47,803 bases of DNA, taken from the NCBI GenBank assembly GCA_002422545.1, contig DIWF01000030.1, forward strand, positions 1-47,803, written 5' to 3'. This DNA comes from Firmicutes bacterium UBA6113 (GTDB lineage Bacteria > Bacillota > Clostridia > Tissierellales > Sedimentibacteraceae). The notes under the pieces are model-generated. The model was not told the DNA's origin. It saw nothing but the letters and a program-made list of their open reading frames with translations, and did not search any database. Shown in pieces: positions 1 to 7,705 of the stretch; positions within the stretch are counted from its first letter, which is position 1, and each line of letters opens with the position of its first letter. The position numbers were made by a program, and so were the translations under genes.

Positions 1-160
1 GTTTCGTCATCTATAGGAGTCTCATTGTCAACAGGAGTTTCGTCATCTATAGGAGTCTCATCGTCAACAGGAGTTTCGTCGTCTATAGGAGTCTCATCAT
101 CAATAGGAGTTTCATCATCAACAGGAATTTCGTCCTCAACAGGTATTTCATCATTGATAG
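1..160. repeat. 18-bp tandem coding repeat
   Basis: Head-to-tail 18-bp units encode (D)ETP[IV]D on the minus strand. Synonymous changes at third positions show selection for the peptide. The array continues past the left edge, so the copy number is unknown. Confidence 0.8.
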
Positions 161-455
161 GTATTACTATGGCTCCGGGAGTTGTAATATCAGAAGCACC
201 ATTTTGAAAATTAAGATTGTGAGATCTATAAATTGACCTTGGAGTAACTGTTAGTATTTTTTGTCCATCTTCAGTATACGTAAATTGTGCTGCACTATGT
301 GATAAGTCTGTCTGAGTATCCTCATTAACTTCGGTGTTATCTAATATTGGTTGATATTCAGATGCACTTACAGGTATCACAGTTCCAAATACCATAAAAG
401 ATGTAACCATTAGACTTGTTGCAATTTTTGTAACCTTTCCTTTAATAATTGACAT
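1..455 (-). CDS. Secreted protein with acidic tandem repeats, 3' end outside window
   Basis: An open minus-strand frame begins at ATG 455-453, behind an AAAGGAGGACA ribosome binding site, and runs off the left edge (151 codons visible). Residues 1-31 form an export signal: Lys-rich start, hydrophobic stretch and a PVSA|SE cleavage-like site. A non-repetitive segment follows. From about residue 96 the chain is a tandem six-residue repeat, [ETI]-P-[IV]-[DN]-[DNE]-E, matched at DNA level by 18-bp repeats. Pro/acidic repeats of this kind commonly serve as wall-spanning spacers in Gram-positive surface proteins; that role is inferred here. The frame stays open upstream to a GTG near 553, but the strong ribosome binding site and the signal peptide favour 455. 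The downstream domain that would define function lies outside the window. Confidence 0.8.
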   Translation of the reverse strand, partial: MSIIKGKVTKIATSLMVTSFMVFGTVIPVSASEYQPILDNTEVNEDTQTDLSHSAAQFTYTEDGQKILTVTPRSIYRSHNLNFQNGASDITTPGAIVIPINDEIPVEDEIPVDDETPIDDETPIDDETPVDDETPIDDETPVDNETPIDDE

Positions 456-587
456 GTAATTGTCCTCCTTTAATTTAAAATGTTTTTTGTCTGCTTTAAT
501 AGTTGATTTAAATTTAATAGGTTTTGCTTTAAAATTCTGGAATATTATCACCTCTCTTGATTTATTTTGTTTCCTCCTTACAAAACA

Positions 588-615
588 ATTATATCTAAGG
601 GTTATTAACTGCCAT
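588..615 (-). promoter_or_regulatory. Candidate sigma-A promoter for the acidic-repeat protein
   Basis: On the minus strand ATGGCA (615-610) is followed after 16 bp by TATAAT (593-588). This predicts a start near 580 and a leader of about 125 nt. The leader contains two further AGGAGG/GAGAGG-like stretches with no good start codon after them. Confidence 0.45.
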
Positions 616-896
616 TTGCTAAAATGTTAAAATATGTTTTGAAATTGTTAACAATTATTACGAATAAGAAGGGGAGTATTTTGAATTTATTACTTGGCTA
701 CGCAGCGGGGGTTTCTTAATTTAAATGTAACTTGTGAAATTATATTTGTTTTATTTTTTAAATTGAAGAATACAGTAAACTGTGAGATAATAAAATTAAA
801 AAAATTTGCCGATGAAGTTTAAATAAATCAGCATTTGATGAAGTTATGTATGCAATATCTTCTCTTGCGGCGGGAGAGGAAAAGGAGGATTGAATA
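616..896. other. Intergenic spacer between divergent genes, no gene seen
   Basis: The spacer is A+T-rich and holds no reading frame with a ribosome binding site. Close to the mprF-like start is GGAGAGGAAAAGGAGG, its ribosome binding site. I could not pick a convincing plus-strand promoter. Confidence 0.4.
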
Positions 897-2699
897 TTGA
901 GACTGAAAAACTTAAGCAGGAAAAGCCTGCTTGATTTTGCTAAGGTCATATTTTTGGTGTTGATATCCGCATATATTCTGTACGAGGGGCAAAAGGAATT
1001 ACGGGCCATTGACTTTTCCAAAACCGTACAGATGCTTAGAAGCTTTTCAACATCTACCATATTGACGTTTACAATGTTAGGCTTGTTTGCCAATGCCTTG
1101 ATGACATTATATGATTTTTTTATAGCCAGTTACCTTAAATTAGACATTGAAAAGGCAAGTATATTCAATGTATCGTTCATAGCAAACAGCATAAACAACG
1201 TCTCCGGACTCGGAGGTCTTACTGGTGCATCCATCCGTGCTGTTTTTTTCAAAAAAAGTGCCAGCAGTACGGATGATATCATAAAATACGAGTTGCTGGT
1301 TGTTCCTGCAACAGGTGTTGGTCTTTCAGTTTTGGCCGGTGTTGTATTGTCAAGGTACAGTTACATAGAGCCCATAATAATTGAAAATAAGTGGCTAATG
1401 GCTGTGCTTCTTGGATTCATAGCTTATTTTTTCATTTATTTTTTTATTGACATGATTTACTTTTGGTATAAAAAGCAACCTTACAAAGGATTGAATAAGG
1501 ACAGCATAATAATTAAACTTAAACTTTTGGCTGTTTCGCTGCTTGAATGGGTGAGCGCATGCATGCTGTTGTATTTCATTGTGTATCAATATGACAGAAA
1601 CTTTTCATTCACACCGGTGCTGGTTTCATTTACACTGGCTTCAATTGCAGGTGTGGCGAGCATGCTGCCCGGAGGAGCCGGTTCCTTTGACTTCATTTTG
1701 CTTCTAGGATTCAAATATTATGGAATGAATGTTGAATCTGCTCTTGCTACACTGGTAATGTACAGAATATTTTATTATTTCATGCCGCTTCTTATTGGAA
1801 TAATAATTACTTTTTCTAAACAGCTGCTGAGCGGAAGAAAGACAAGGATAAAAAACGAGCAGCTAAGAAATTTAATCACCAAGACATCAAATTTTACAAA
1901 CCTTTTTCTGAGTTTTCTGGTTTTAATAAGCGGAATGGTCTTGCTGGCGTCGGCGCTTGTTCCTGGATTGGTGGAAAGGCTTAAGATAGCCTATAGGATT
2001 CTTTCATTGCCTATAATGCATTGGTCAAACCAGATATCCATCTGCATCGGCATTTTGCTGATATTCATTTCAAAGGAAATTGGGATGAAGGTGAAACGCT
2101 CATACTATGCAACCCTCTTTCTTTTGTTCTGTGGTGCGGTTTCGACATTTTTGAAGGGTTTTGACTACGAGGAGACAATCGTACTTACATTTGTCTTCAT
2201 GCTGCTCCTTTTTTCAAAAGAAAGTTTTTACAGAAAAAGTCTGCCATTCAACTGGCTCAAGACAATATTCACGGTTTTGCTGTCATTTGTTGGCATACTG
2301 ATTTATGTGAATCTCAGGCACATGATACTTGTTGACTTCTTGGCTGCCTACAGGACAACAAGAGTACCAGGGATGATTAGATTCAACTCTGTTTTCACAG
2401 GTGCGGTGTCATATTTGTCCCTGATTGTTTTCATTATAGGATGGCAGCTGACAAAGCCCAGGATAGAAAAAGATCAACGATATGAAAGCATTGATGATGA
2501 AAAACTCAAAACATTTCTCGAACACAACAAGGGAAACTTCCTGACACATCTCATTTTTCTGAGGGATAAGCACATATTTTGGGCTCAGGACGGAAATGTT
2601 GCCATTGTGTTTGAGAAAAGTCACAACATGATTGTTGTGCTTGGAGATCCCATTGGAAACGACAGGCTATTCAGTGAAGGCATAACTGTTTTAGCCTGA
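897..2699 (+). CDS. mprF: MprF-like lysylphosphatidylglycerol flippase/synthase, C-terminally truncated
   Basis: MprF proteins attach an amino acid (usually Lys) to phosphatidylglycerol and flip the product outward, lowering sensitivity to cationic peptides. The TTG start at 897 follows AAAGGAGG. Residues 1 to about 330 are a multi-pass domain of the LPG-synthase transmembrane/flippase type, with the NNVSGLGGLTGASIR and GAGSFD motifs. More hydrophobic segments follow to about residue 520. From about 535 the cytosolic synthase (DUF2156) begins, ending in VLGDPIGNDRLF. There the match stops: the last residues TVLA do not belong to the family and a stop follows. Family members run about 840-860 residues, so most of the catalytic domain is missing. 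The flippase part could still fold. The break coincides with the broken end of the opposing antiporter gene. Confidence 0.82.
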   Translation: MRLKNLSRKSLLDFAKVIFLVLISAYILYEGQKELRAIDFSKTVQMLRSFSTSTILTFTMLGLFANALMTLYDFFIASYLKLDIEKASIFNVSFIANSINNVSGLGGLTGASIRAVFFKKSASSTDDIIKYELLVVPATGVGLSVLAGVVLSRYSYIEPIIIENKWLMAVLLGFIAYFFIYFFIDMIYFWYKKQPYKGLNKDSIIIKLKLLAVSLLEWVSACMLLYFIVYQYDRNFSFTPVLVSFTLASIAGVASMLPGGAGSFDFILLLGFKYYGMNVESALATLVMYRIFYYFMPLLIGIIITFSKQLLSGRKTRIKNEQLRNLITKTSNFTNLFLSFLVLISGMVLLASALVPGLVERLKIAYRILSLPIMHWSNQISICIGILLIFISKEIGMKVKRSYYATLFLLFCGAVSTFLKGFDYEETIVLTFVFMLLLFSKESFYRKSLPFNWLKTIFTVLLSFVGILIYVNLRHMILVDFLAAYRTTRVPGMIRFNSVFTGAVSYLSLIVFIIGWQLTKPRIEKDQRYESIDDEKLKTFLEHNKGNFLTHLIFLRDKHIFWAQDGNVAIVFEKSHNMIVVLGDPIGNDRLFSEGITVLA

Positions 2700-3466
2700 G
2701 GGTCAACACCTTCAGGTAGCTTTGCTTCTTTTGTGTTTCTCAGTGGAACAGCACCTTCTCTTAGTAGCAAACCTCCTTCTGCACGTCTTTGTGCCGTAAG
2801 CATTGGTCCATAATCAAATTGTGTGTATGCAACATATCCAACCATTAATAGTGTCAGTATGCTATAATATTGAAATGGTACTGCTCCTACAAATATGTCC
2901 CAACTTGTCATGGTGTATGAAGGAAGTGCATCAAGTTCAGCCTGTATCAATCCCATTATGTAAACACCCCAGCTAATTATAGGGATCAACGAGCATATGG
3001 GTGATGAAGTAGCATCCAGTACATATGCAAATTTTTCTCTTGATACTTTAAACTTGTCTCCTATAGGTTGAAATATTGGTCCAACTAAAAGGGAATTAGC
3101 TGAGTCTGAGAACCACACGAAAAGTCCTCCAAACCACATGGACAATTCTGCTTTTCTCTTGTTGTTTATAAATTTGCCTACGGATTTTGCAAAAGCTGAT
3201 GCTCCACCTGTAGCACCGATTAAGGCTACAAATGCTCCTATTATGAGCAAGTTCGTCAGTGACTGTACATTAGAGTCAGAAGCTATTTGCGCATAAATGT
3301 AATTTGGTATTAAATTTGAAAAACCAAGTATCGGGTTCCATCCTGCAAGAGCAGTAGATCCAAAGTAAAGTCCTACAAAAAGTGAAAACAATACATTTTT
3401 AGTCCTTATTGCTAGTATGATTGCTATTATTGGCGGTAAAATCGATATAAAACCATAGTGTTCCAT
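2621..3466 (-). CDS. NhaC-family Na+/H+ antiporter, C-terminally truncated
   Basis: This is an integral membrane antiporter fragment of the NhaC/ArsB-like superfamily (Na+/H+ or substrate antiport). ATG 3466 follows AGGAGG at 6 nt. The N-terminal half is intact, with the hydrophobic hairpins FISILPPIIAIILAI and NVLFSLFVGLYFG, and with WFSDSANSLLVGP and DATSSPICSLIPIISW. After about residue 260 the frame enters the antisense strand of the mprF-like gene, and the last 20 or so residues (from VMPSLNS) are foreign. Full proteins are near 450-500 residues, so about half is lost and transport activity is doubtful. It lies 19 bp downstream of the AlaDH/PNT-like gene and should share its sigma-54 promoter. 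Confidence 0.8.
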   Translation of the reverse strand: MEHYGFISILPPIIAIILAIRTKNVLFSLFVGLYFGSTALAGWNPILGFSNLIPNYIYAQIASDSNVQSLTNLLIIGAFVALIGATGGASAFAKSVGKFINNKRKAELSMWFGGLFVWFSDSANSLLVGPIFQPIGDKFKVSREKFAYVLDATSSPICSLIPIISWGVYIMGLIQAELDALPSYTMTSWDIFVGAVPFQYYSILTLLMVGYVAYTQFDYGPMLTAQRRAEGGLLLREGAVPLRNTKEAKLPEGVDPQAKTVMPSLNSLSFPMGSPSTTIML

Positions 3467-3485
3467 GAAAAACCTCCTATTTAAC

Positions 3486-4589
3486 TTATATTTTAAAATT
3501 GTTTAAATAATTCGACAACGAACTCCTGAAAAGAGCCCTTTCGAAATAATTATCGCTTTTCCTGTCAATTTCTTCGATATCCTTGGACAGCAGGATGTAT
3601 AAATAGTCTTTCAACAGCACTTCATAATACTGAATTGATTCCTTAGGTGTCACACCAGGCCATGCATTGCAGCTTACTGTTGTTCTCCTGTTCTTGCTTT
3701 CCACATTTATTGGAAGACTGTTGTATAAATCATCATCGGCGTATATTACCATTTTAGATAGGTTGCCTAAAATAGTGCCTTCTATGGGCTTAACCTGCCC
3801 CTTGTCATATCTGTCTGCTGCCAGGTCAAGGATTACTGCATGTTCAGGAAGGTATCGTAGAGATTTATTTTCAACAATCACTTCACTTGAGTCTCTGCGG
3901 CTAGTGGCATCTACTAATATATCTGTAGTTTCTAGTATCGTCTTTATTAAGTCTTGGCTGTAGGTCACAGTTCTTGGAAGCATTTTTATGACAATACCAG
4001 GAATGTTTTTGCCCAGAAATTCTTCATCACCAAGAATTTCAAAGGATTTAGCGCAATTTTGAGCAACAAACCCTACACCCAACACAGTTACATTGATGGG
4101 GCTTCTATAAGAACTGTGAAAATTAGGCATTGACTTTTTCAGTTCTTTAAATGCAAGGATTGAACCGTTATACGCAGTTCTGAAATAGTCAACAAAGATT
4201 CTTTTGCCATAGTCATCCACAATTGCATCCATAGATAAAGATTTGATCTTTTTTCTTTTGAACAGCTCAACATATGTTGGCCTTGTGTGGTAATGGCACA
4301 TTGTGAAGATGCTATTGCCATCTTTAAGCTTTTCAAGTTCACTCAGTTCTGGCATTTTAATTATTACTACCAAATCTTTGCTATAAATTTCTTCTTCCAA
4401 CACAAATTTGATTTTAGGATTGGTTTTTAGATAATCGTTCTCACATAAACCAAACCCAGAGCCATAACCTTTTTCCAAAAACACTTCGATGTTTTCAAAC
4501 TTCTTAAGATAAGTAAATAAAGAAGGAAGAAAATCCCTTATATCACCTCCAAAATTTTTGATTTTAAGAAATCCAACTGTTGATATCAT
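3486..4589 (-). CDS. AlaDH/PNT-family NAD(P)-dependent dehydrogenase, substrate unknown
   Basis: The 367-residue protein resembles the alanine dehydrogenase/transhydrogenase-alpha fold. The N-terminal catalytic half (about 1-160) has CHYHTRP and SLSMDAIVDDYGKR, in the positions where family members bind substrate. A Rossmann half follows, with VTVLGVGFVAQNCAK at about 168-182 and DILVDATSRRD. Members include alanine dehydrogenase, saccharopine-type enzymes and N5-(carboxyethyl)ornithine synthase; I cannot choose between them. ATG 4589 follows AGAGGTG. It is first in a two-gene unit with the NhaC-like gene and is preceded by a near-perfect -24/-12 promoter. Its partner and regulators suggest inducible use of an amino acid, which is inference. 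Confidence 0.65.
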   Translation of the reverse strand: MISTVGFLKIKNFGGDIRDFLPSLFTYLKKFENIEVFLEKGYGSGFGLCENDYLKTNPKIKFVLEEEIYSKDLVVIIKMPELSELEKLKDGNSIFTMCHYHTRPTYVELFKRKKIKSLSMDAIVDDYGKRIFVDYFRTAYNGSILAFKELKKSMPNFHSSYRSPINVTVLGVGFVAQNCAKSFEILGDEEFLGKNIPGIVIKMLPRTVTYSQDLIKTILETTDILVDATSRRDSSEVIVENKSLRYLPEHAVILDLAADRYDKGQVKPIEGTILGNLSKMVIYADDDLYNSLPINVESKNRRTTVSCNAWPGVTPKESIQYYEVLLKDYLYILLSKDIEEIDRKSDNYFERALFRSSLSNYLNNFKI

Positions 4590-4629
4590 CTTTCCATCAC
4601 CTCTTGATGTATAACTTCGATGATATTAG

Positions 4630-4645
4630 AGCAAGATTCATGCCA
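4630..4645 (-). promoter_or_regulatory. Sigma-54 (-24/-12) promoter
   Basis: Minus-strand TGGCATGAATCTTGCT matches the TGGCAC-N5-TTGCW consensus, with GG (4644-4643) and GC (4632-4631) at the required spacing. Transcription would start near 4620, about 30 nt before the dehydrogenase ATG. The adjacent sigma-54 activator gene supports the call. Confidence 0.85.
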
Positions 4646-4720
4646 CTTTTGGCAAGTATTTAAGATAGGTAATTTGTTGGATTTTAAAGGTTTATAATAT
4701 CATATGGCAAAAATCATATA

Positions 4721-4756
4721 TAAAAACAAAACACTGTTTCAAAATCAAAACAGTGT
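4721..4756 (-). terminator. Possible terminator of the activator gene
   Basis: On the minus strand the stem ACACTGTTT/AAACAGTGT (4756-4731) is followed by TTTTGTTTTTA. It overlaps the first enhancer palindrome, so it may serve both roles or only one. Confidence 0.5.
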
Positions 4757-4776
4757 GCTGTTCCATAAATGAAACA
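4735..4776. promoter_or_regulatory. Two candidate enhancer (UAS) palindromes
   Basis: TGTTTC-N6-AAAACA (4735-4752) and TGTTCC-N6-GAAACA (4759-4776) are related imperfect palindromes 24 bp apart. They lie about 90-130 bp upstream of the -24 element, the usual distance for sigma-54 activator sites. The neighbouring activator with a Fis-type helix-turn-helix is the likely ligand (inference). Confidence 0.6.
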
Positions 4777-4785
4777 CTACCAATA

Positions 4786-5850
4786 TTAATCTGATTTTTG
4801 TTTGTATAGAGAAAGTTTTCGCGATAAGGTCGCAGGGGATGTTTTTAAAGACTTTGCTGCATTTCTAAGAGAACCTTTCTTTTCAATATAATAATTAATC
4901 AAATTTATTTCATATTCGTTAACTAAATTCTTTAATGATTTATCATAAAACAATGCATCATTGGAAATCAGACTGATGCTTGAAAGAGACTCATCAACTT
5001 TTGTGTAGTCTTCGTTGTTTAATTCATTTTTGCTTTGTTCGGGATCTGCATTAATAATGATGTCATCCACGGATAACAACATTAACCTTTCAATTGCATT
5101 TTTTAGTTCTCTTACATTTCCCGGCCAGTCATAGTTGATGAAGTTATATAAAGACTTATAATCAAATTGTTTATTATAACCATACTTTGTATTGAACGAA
5201 TTTAAAAAGGAAAATGAAAGAAGTACTATATCTTCTTTTCTGTTACGTAAAGGTATAAGGTTGATAGGAAAAACATTTAGTCGGTAGAATAAATCTTCCC
5301 TGAATTTATTTTCTCTTACCAGTGTTTTCAGGTTTTTATTTGTAGCAGATATTATTTTGGTATCTACATTAATTTCGTGTTCGCTTCCTATTTTGATGAA
5401 ACATTTTTCCTGAATTACCCTCAAGAGTTTTGACTGCGTTTCTAGCGGCATTTCTCCTATTTCATCAAGAAAGATTGTACCATTGTCTGCAAGTTCAAAT
5501 AGACCTTTTTTTCCGAATTTAGAAGCGCCGGTAAAAGCTCCGTTTATATATCCAAACATTTCAGATTCAAACAAAGTATCGGGAATAGTTGAACAGTTGA
5601 GCTTCACAAATCGGTTGCATCTTCTGCTGCTGATTTTATGGACGTATTCAGCATAGACTTCCTTGCCAGTACCTGTTTCACCGTTTATCAATATATTTGC
5701 ATCCTTGTTTGCAATCCTCTCTAATAGACTTATTTGTTCCAGCATGGATTTATTGCACGTAATTATTCCATCGAAACAATATTTTTCTATAGGTATTTTC
5801 AATGTGACAATGGAGTTTTCTATTGAACACATTTCTTTGATTAGATCCAT
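4786..5850 (-). CDS. Sigma-54-dependent transcriptional activator (AAA+ plus Fis-type HTH)
   Basis: This bacterial enhancer-binding protein should remodel RNA polymerase-sigma-54 at the promoter at 4630-4645. Counting from the upstream ATG, residues 61-68 are Walker A (GETGTGKE), 108-113 the sigma-54-contacting GAFTGA loop, 131-137 Walker B (FLDEIGE) and 246-252 WPGNVRE. A helix-turn-helix (LRNAAKSLKTSPATLSRKL) ends the protein. The N-terminus is only about 30 residues, too short for a PAS, GAF or receiver domain, so signal input must come from elsewhere. The upstream RpiR/SIS protein is a candidate partner. The start is taken at ATG 5850, which has GGAG 6 nt before it. ATG 5862 overlaps the RpiR stop (TAATG) and is the alternative if translation is coupled. 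Confidence 0.88.
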   Translation of the reverse strand: MDLIKEMCSIENSIVTLKIPIEKYCFDGIITCNKSMLEQISLLERIANKDANILINGETGTGKEVYAEYVHKISSRRCNRFVKLNCSTIPDTLFESEMFGYINGAFTGASKFGKKGLFELADNGTIFLDEIGEMPLETQSKLLRVIQEKCFIKIGSEHEINVDTKIISATNKNLKTLVRENKFREDLFYRLNVFPINLIPLRNRKEDIVLLSFSFLNSFNTKYGYNKQFDYKSLYNFINYDWPGNVRELKNAIERLMLLSVDDIIINADPEQSKNELNNEDYTKVDESLSSISLISNDALFYDKSLKNLVNEYEINLINYYIEKKGSLRNAAKSLKTSPATLSRKLSLYKQKSD

Positions 5851-5861
5851 AGCATTCTCCA

Positions 5862-6734
5862 TTAAAAGTAATATTCTAAGCTTTTTGCCGTTTCTTCGAA
5901 ATCATTCAACCTTCTAATGACTTTCTTGTTATCTATTTTGCCTATTGCTAATGCTAAAGCATTTATCAAAACAAGTCCATTTACAAAGGAATCTGTATAT
6001 GCCAATGAATAAGCTTGAATATAAAGCGAATAATTTGAAAAGTTACACAATGGTGAACCAGTGTTGTCTGTAATGGATATGATTTTAAAGTTCTTTCTGC
6101 TGAAATAGTTCAAGAGTTTAATAGTTTCCTTTGGATATCTCTTAAATCCAAAAGCTATTACCAATGAAGATCTGTCGAAATTTTGTATATTGTCAAATGA
6201 ACTTGTATCTGCTGAAGTGATTTTTTTCACATTAATGCCTATTTTATTCAGCATATATGAGGCATATTGTGCAAGTGTAATGGATGCTCTTGTTCCGATT
6301 ATAATCACTTCGGGAGAATTTAAAATGTCATGAATCAAAGCAGAAAAATCATTGATTTCAATTGAAGCAAGTAAATTGTTCATGTTGTACGCTTCTGCAT
6401 CTATCAAAGAAGCAAATATGCTTTTAATTTCTGATTTTGTCAGTGAGTCCGCAAGAATTGGTTTAGTTGACTCTGTTTTAGGTAATAAGCTTATGATTAA
6501 TTCTGAAAAATTGTGTTGAAATTGGGAAAAGTCTTTATAACCATTTAATACTAAAAACTTGTTAGCATCATTTTCGTTTAAATTCAAGTCTTTCATAAAC
6601 TGCGCAAGGTTTATGTACGGAATTTCAATATATTTATCAAGAATATAATCAATTATCTGTGAATCAGACTTTTCTGTATTTATGACTCTAGGTAGAGCAT
6701 TTTTCACTAAATATTTTTCTTCTTCGTAATTCAT
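5862..6734 (-). CDS. RpiR/MurR-family transcriptional regulator (HTH plus SIS domain)
   Basis: Regulators of this family bind DNA through an N-terminal helix-turn-helix and sense phosphorylated or related ligands through a SIS domain. Here residues 1-85 are a diverged HTH region. From about 110 a SIS fold is visible: EVIIIGTRASITLAQYASYML, then SLVIAFGFKRYPKETIKLL and KIISITDNTGSPLC. The ligand cannot be predicted. Start 6734 is chosen because AAGGAG lies 7 nt upstream; an ATG eight codons earlier (6758) lacks one. It is cotranscribed with the sigma-54 activator and very A+T-rich. An ATATATTTTAAATATAT-like palindrome near 6787-6803, upstream, could be an operator. Confidence 0.8.
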   Translation of the reverse strand: MNYEEEKYLVKNALPRVINTEKSDSQIIDYILDKYIEIPYINLAQFMKDLNLNENDANKFLVLNGYKDFSQFQHNFSELIISLLPKTESTKPILADSLTKSEIKSIFASLIDAEAYNMNNLLASIEINDFSALIHDILNSPEVIIIGTRASITLAQYASYMLNKIGINVKKITSADTSSFDNIQNFDRSSLVIAFGFKRYPKETIKLLNYFSRKNFKIISITDNTGSPLCNFSNYSLYIQAYSLAYTDSFVNGLVLINALALAIGKIDNKKVIRRLNDFEETAKSLEYYF

Positions 6735-7010
6735 TCTTAACTCCTTGTTTAATAGCATCTAAATGAATCTTATGAATATTGTGCTAATATATTTTAAATA
6801 TATTATCATTAATTTTGGAGTCAGTCAATCGTTTGCTTAATATGATTGTAATCTTGTTAAAACGTTTCTATGCAAGTATAATATTGCGCTCAATATCCGT
6901 TTTAAAAAAAGAGTTTTCGTGACTTCGTTACTGTTTTATTCATTTGTACTGATATAATGAAAACATAAGAATTCGGCTGACATGATCAGCTATTATATAA
7001 GGAGACTATT

Positions 7011-7376
7011 ATGCTTAATACAAATTTGAAACATTTGCAAACTGCCGGTGAACTGGAGAAAACTATAAAAGAAAATGAAAATGTAATGGTGTGCTGCGGA
7101 AGAATGGGACCCATGTGCATTCCGGTTTATGGGGCTATGGAAAGACTCGAAGGCGATTATCCTGATGTAGCTTTTTATGACATGGAATTTGACAATCCAG
7201 AATCCAAAATAATCAGAAGCCTTCCCCAGTGCAAAAATTTCAGAGGACTTCCTTTTACAGTATATTACAAAAATGGAGAGGTAGTTGCTGCAACGCCAAG
7301 CATTCAGACAAAAGATCAGATTACTGAAATTATTGATAGAGAATTAGTTGCAAAGAAAGAAAAAATGAACGCATGA
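7011..7376 (+). CDS. Thioredoxin-fold protein with a non-canonical cysteine site
   Basis: The 121-residue protein has thioredoxin-fold traits: VMVCCGRMGPMCIP at the active-site position, VAFYDMEFDNPE, and a cis-Pro region GLPFTVYYKNGE. The usual WCGPC is absent. Aligning GP with GP puts Met where both catalytic Cys should be, leaving Cys28, Cys29 and Cys36 nearby. It may therefore use a different Cys pair or serve a non-redox role. ATG 7011 follows AAGGAG. A TATAAT at 6953-6958 gives a plausible -10, with a poor -35. The gene stands alone between the RpiR regulator and the MATE exporter, so context says little. Confidence 0.7.
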   Translation: MLNTNLKHLQTAGELEKTIKENENVMVCCGRMGPMCIPVYGAMERLEGDYPDVAFYDMEFDNPESKIIRSLPQCKNFRGLPFTVYYKNGEVVAATPSIQTKDQITEIIDRELVAKKEKMNA

Positions 7377-7399
7377 TTAATTTAATAGTATGATATTTT

Positions 7400-7427
7400 G
7401 GGCGGGGATACCCGCCCTTATAAATTT
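7400..7427 (+). terminator. GC-rich hairpin after the thioredoxin-like gene
   Basis: GGGCGGG (7400-7406), loop GATA, CCCGCCC (7411-7417), then TTATAAATTTTT. It works as a terminator by form. Its sequence also resembles the second hairpin of the dispersed element family, especially the copy at 12096-12116. Confidence 0.6.
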
Positions 7428-7483
7428 TTGAAAAGCTTTTGGTATTTGTAAAAATTTATTTTCATGAAAACATTGCCCTGCAA

Positions 7484-7512
7484 TTGACTTATGCTGTAAA
7501 TTCTAATATAAT
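7484..7512 (+). promoter_or_regulatory. Strong sigma-A promoter upstream of the MATE leader
   Basis: TTGACT (7484-7489), 17 bp, TATAAT (7507-7512). It predicts a start near 7519 and a leader of about 187 nt before the MATE start. Confidence 0.75.
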
Positions 7513-7518
7513 AAATTT

Positions 7519-7610
7519 TGTAATAGAAGAGTTAATCTCTTATGGATTCAGCGTAAATTTGCATAGCCGTAATCCGTTCTGAACGTGAAGTTTTGGGTGG
7601 ATTTTTTTAT
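7519..7610 (+). promoter_or_regulatory. Candidate attenuator or riboswitch-like leader, class unknown
   Basis: AATCC (7571-7575) can pair with GGATT at 7544-7548, or with GGATT at 7599-7603, which is directly followed by a run of T. These pairings exclude each other, as in transcription attenuators. I matched it to no known riboswitch consensus I could recall. It lies between a strong promoter and a MATE exporter gene. Confidence 0.4.
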
Positions 7611-7705
7611 GCCTTTAAATACACATATAAAATATTGCATTCCGGCGTATATGACAATTTACAGACTATAATGGTATGCAATTATGCAATGTTGAAAGGA
7701 TAATT

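Noticed and set aside
25..207. Plus-strand Ser/Gly-repeat open frame
   Set aside because: It is the antisense of the acidic-repeat gene. It has no ribosome binding site, while the minus strand has a signal peptide and a strong site.
758..1093. Minus-strand frame over the mprF-like start
   Set aside because: No ribosome binding site or domain. It overlaps the conserved mprF-like N-terminus.
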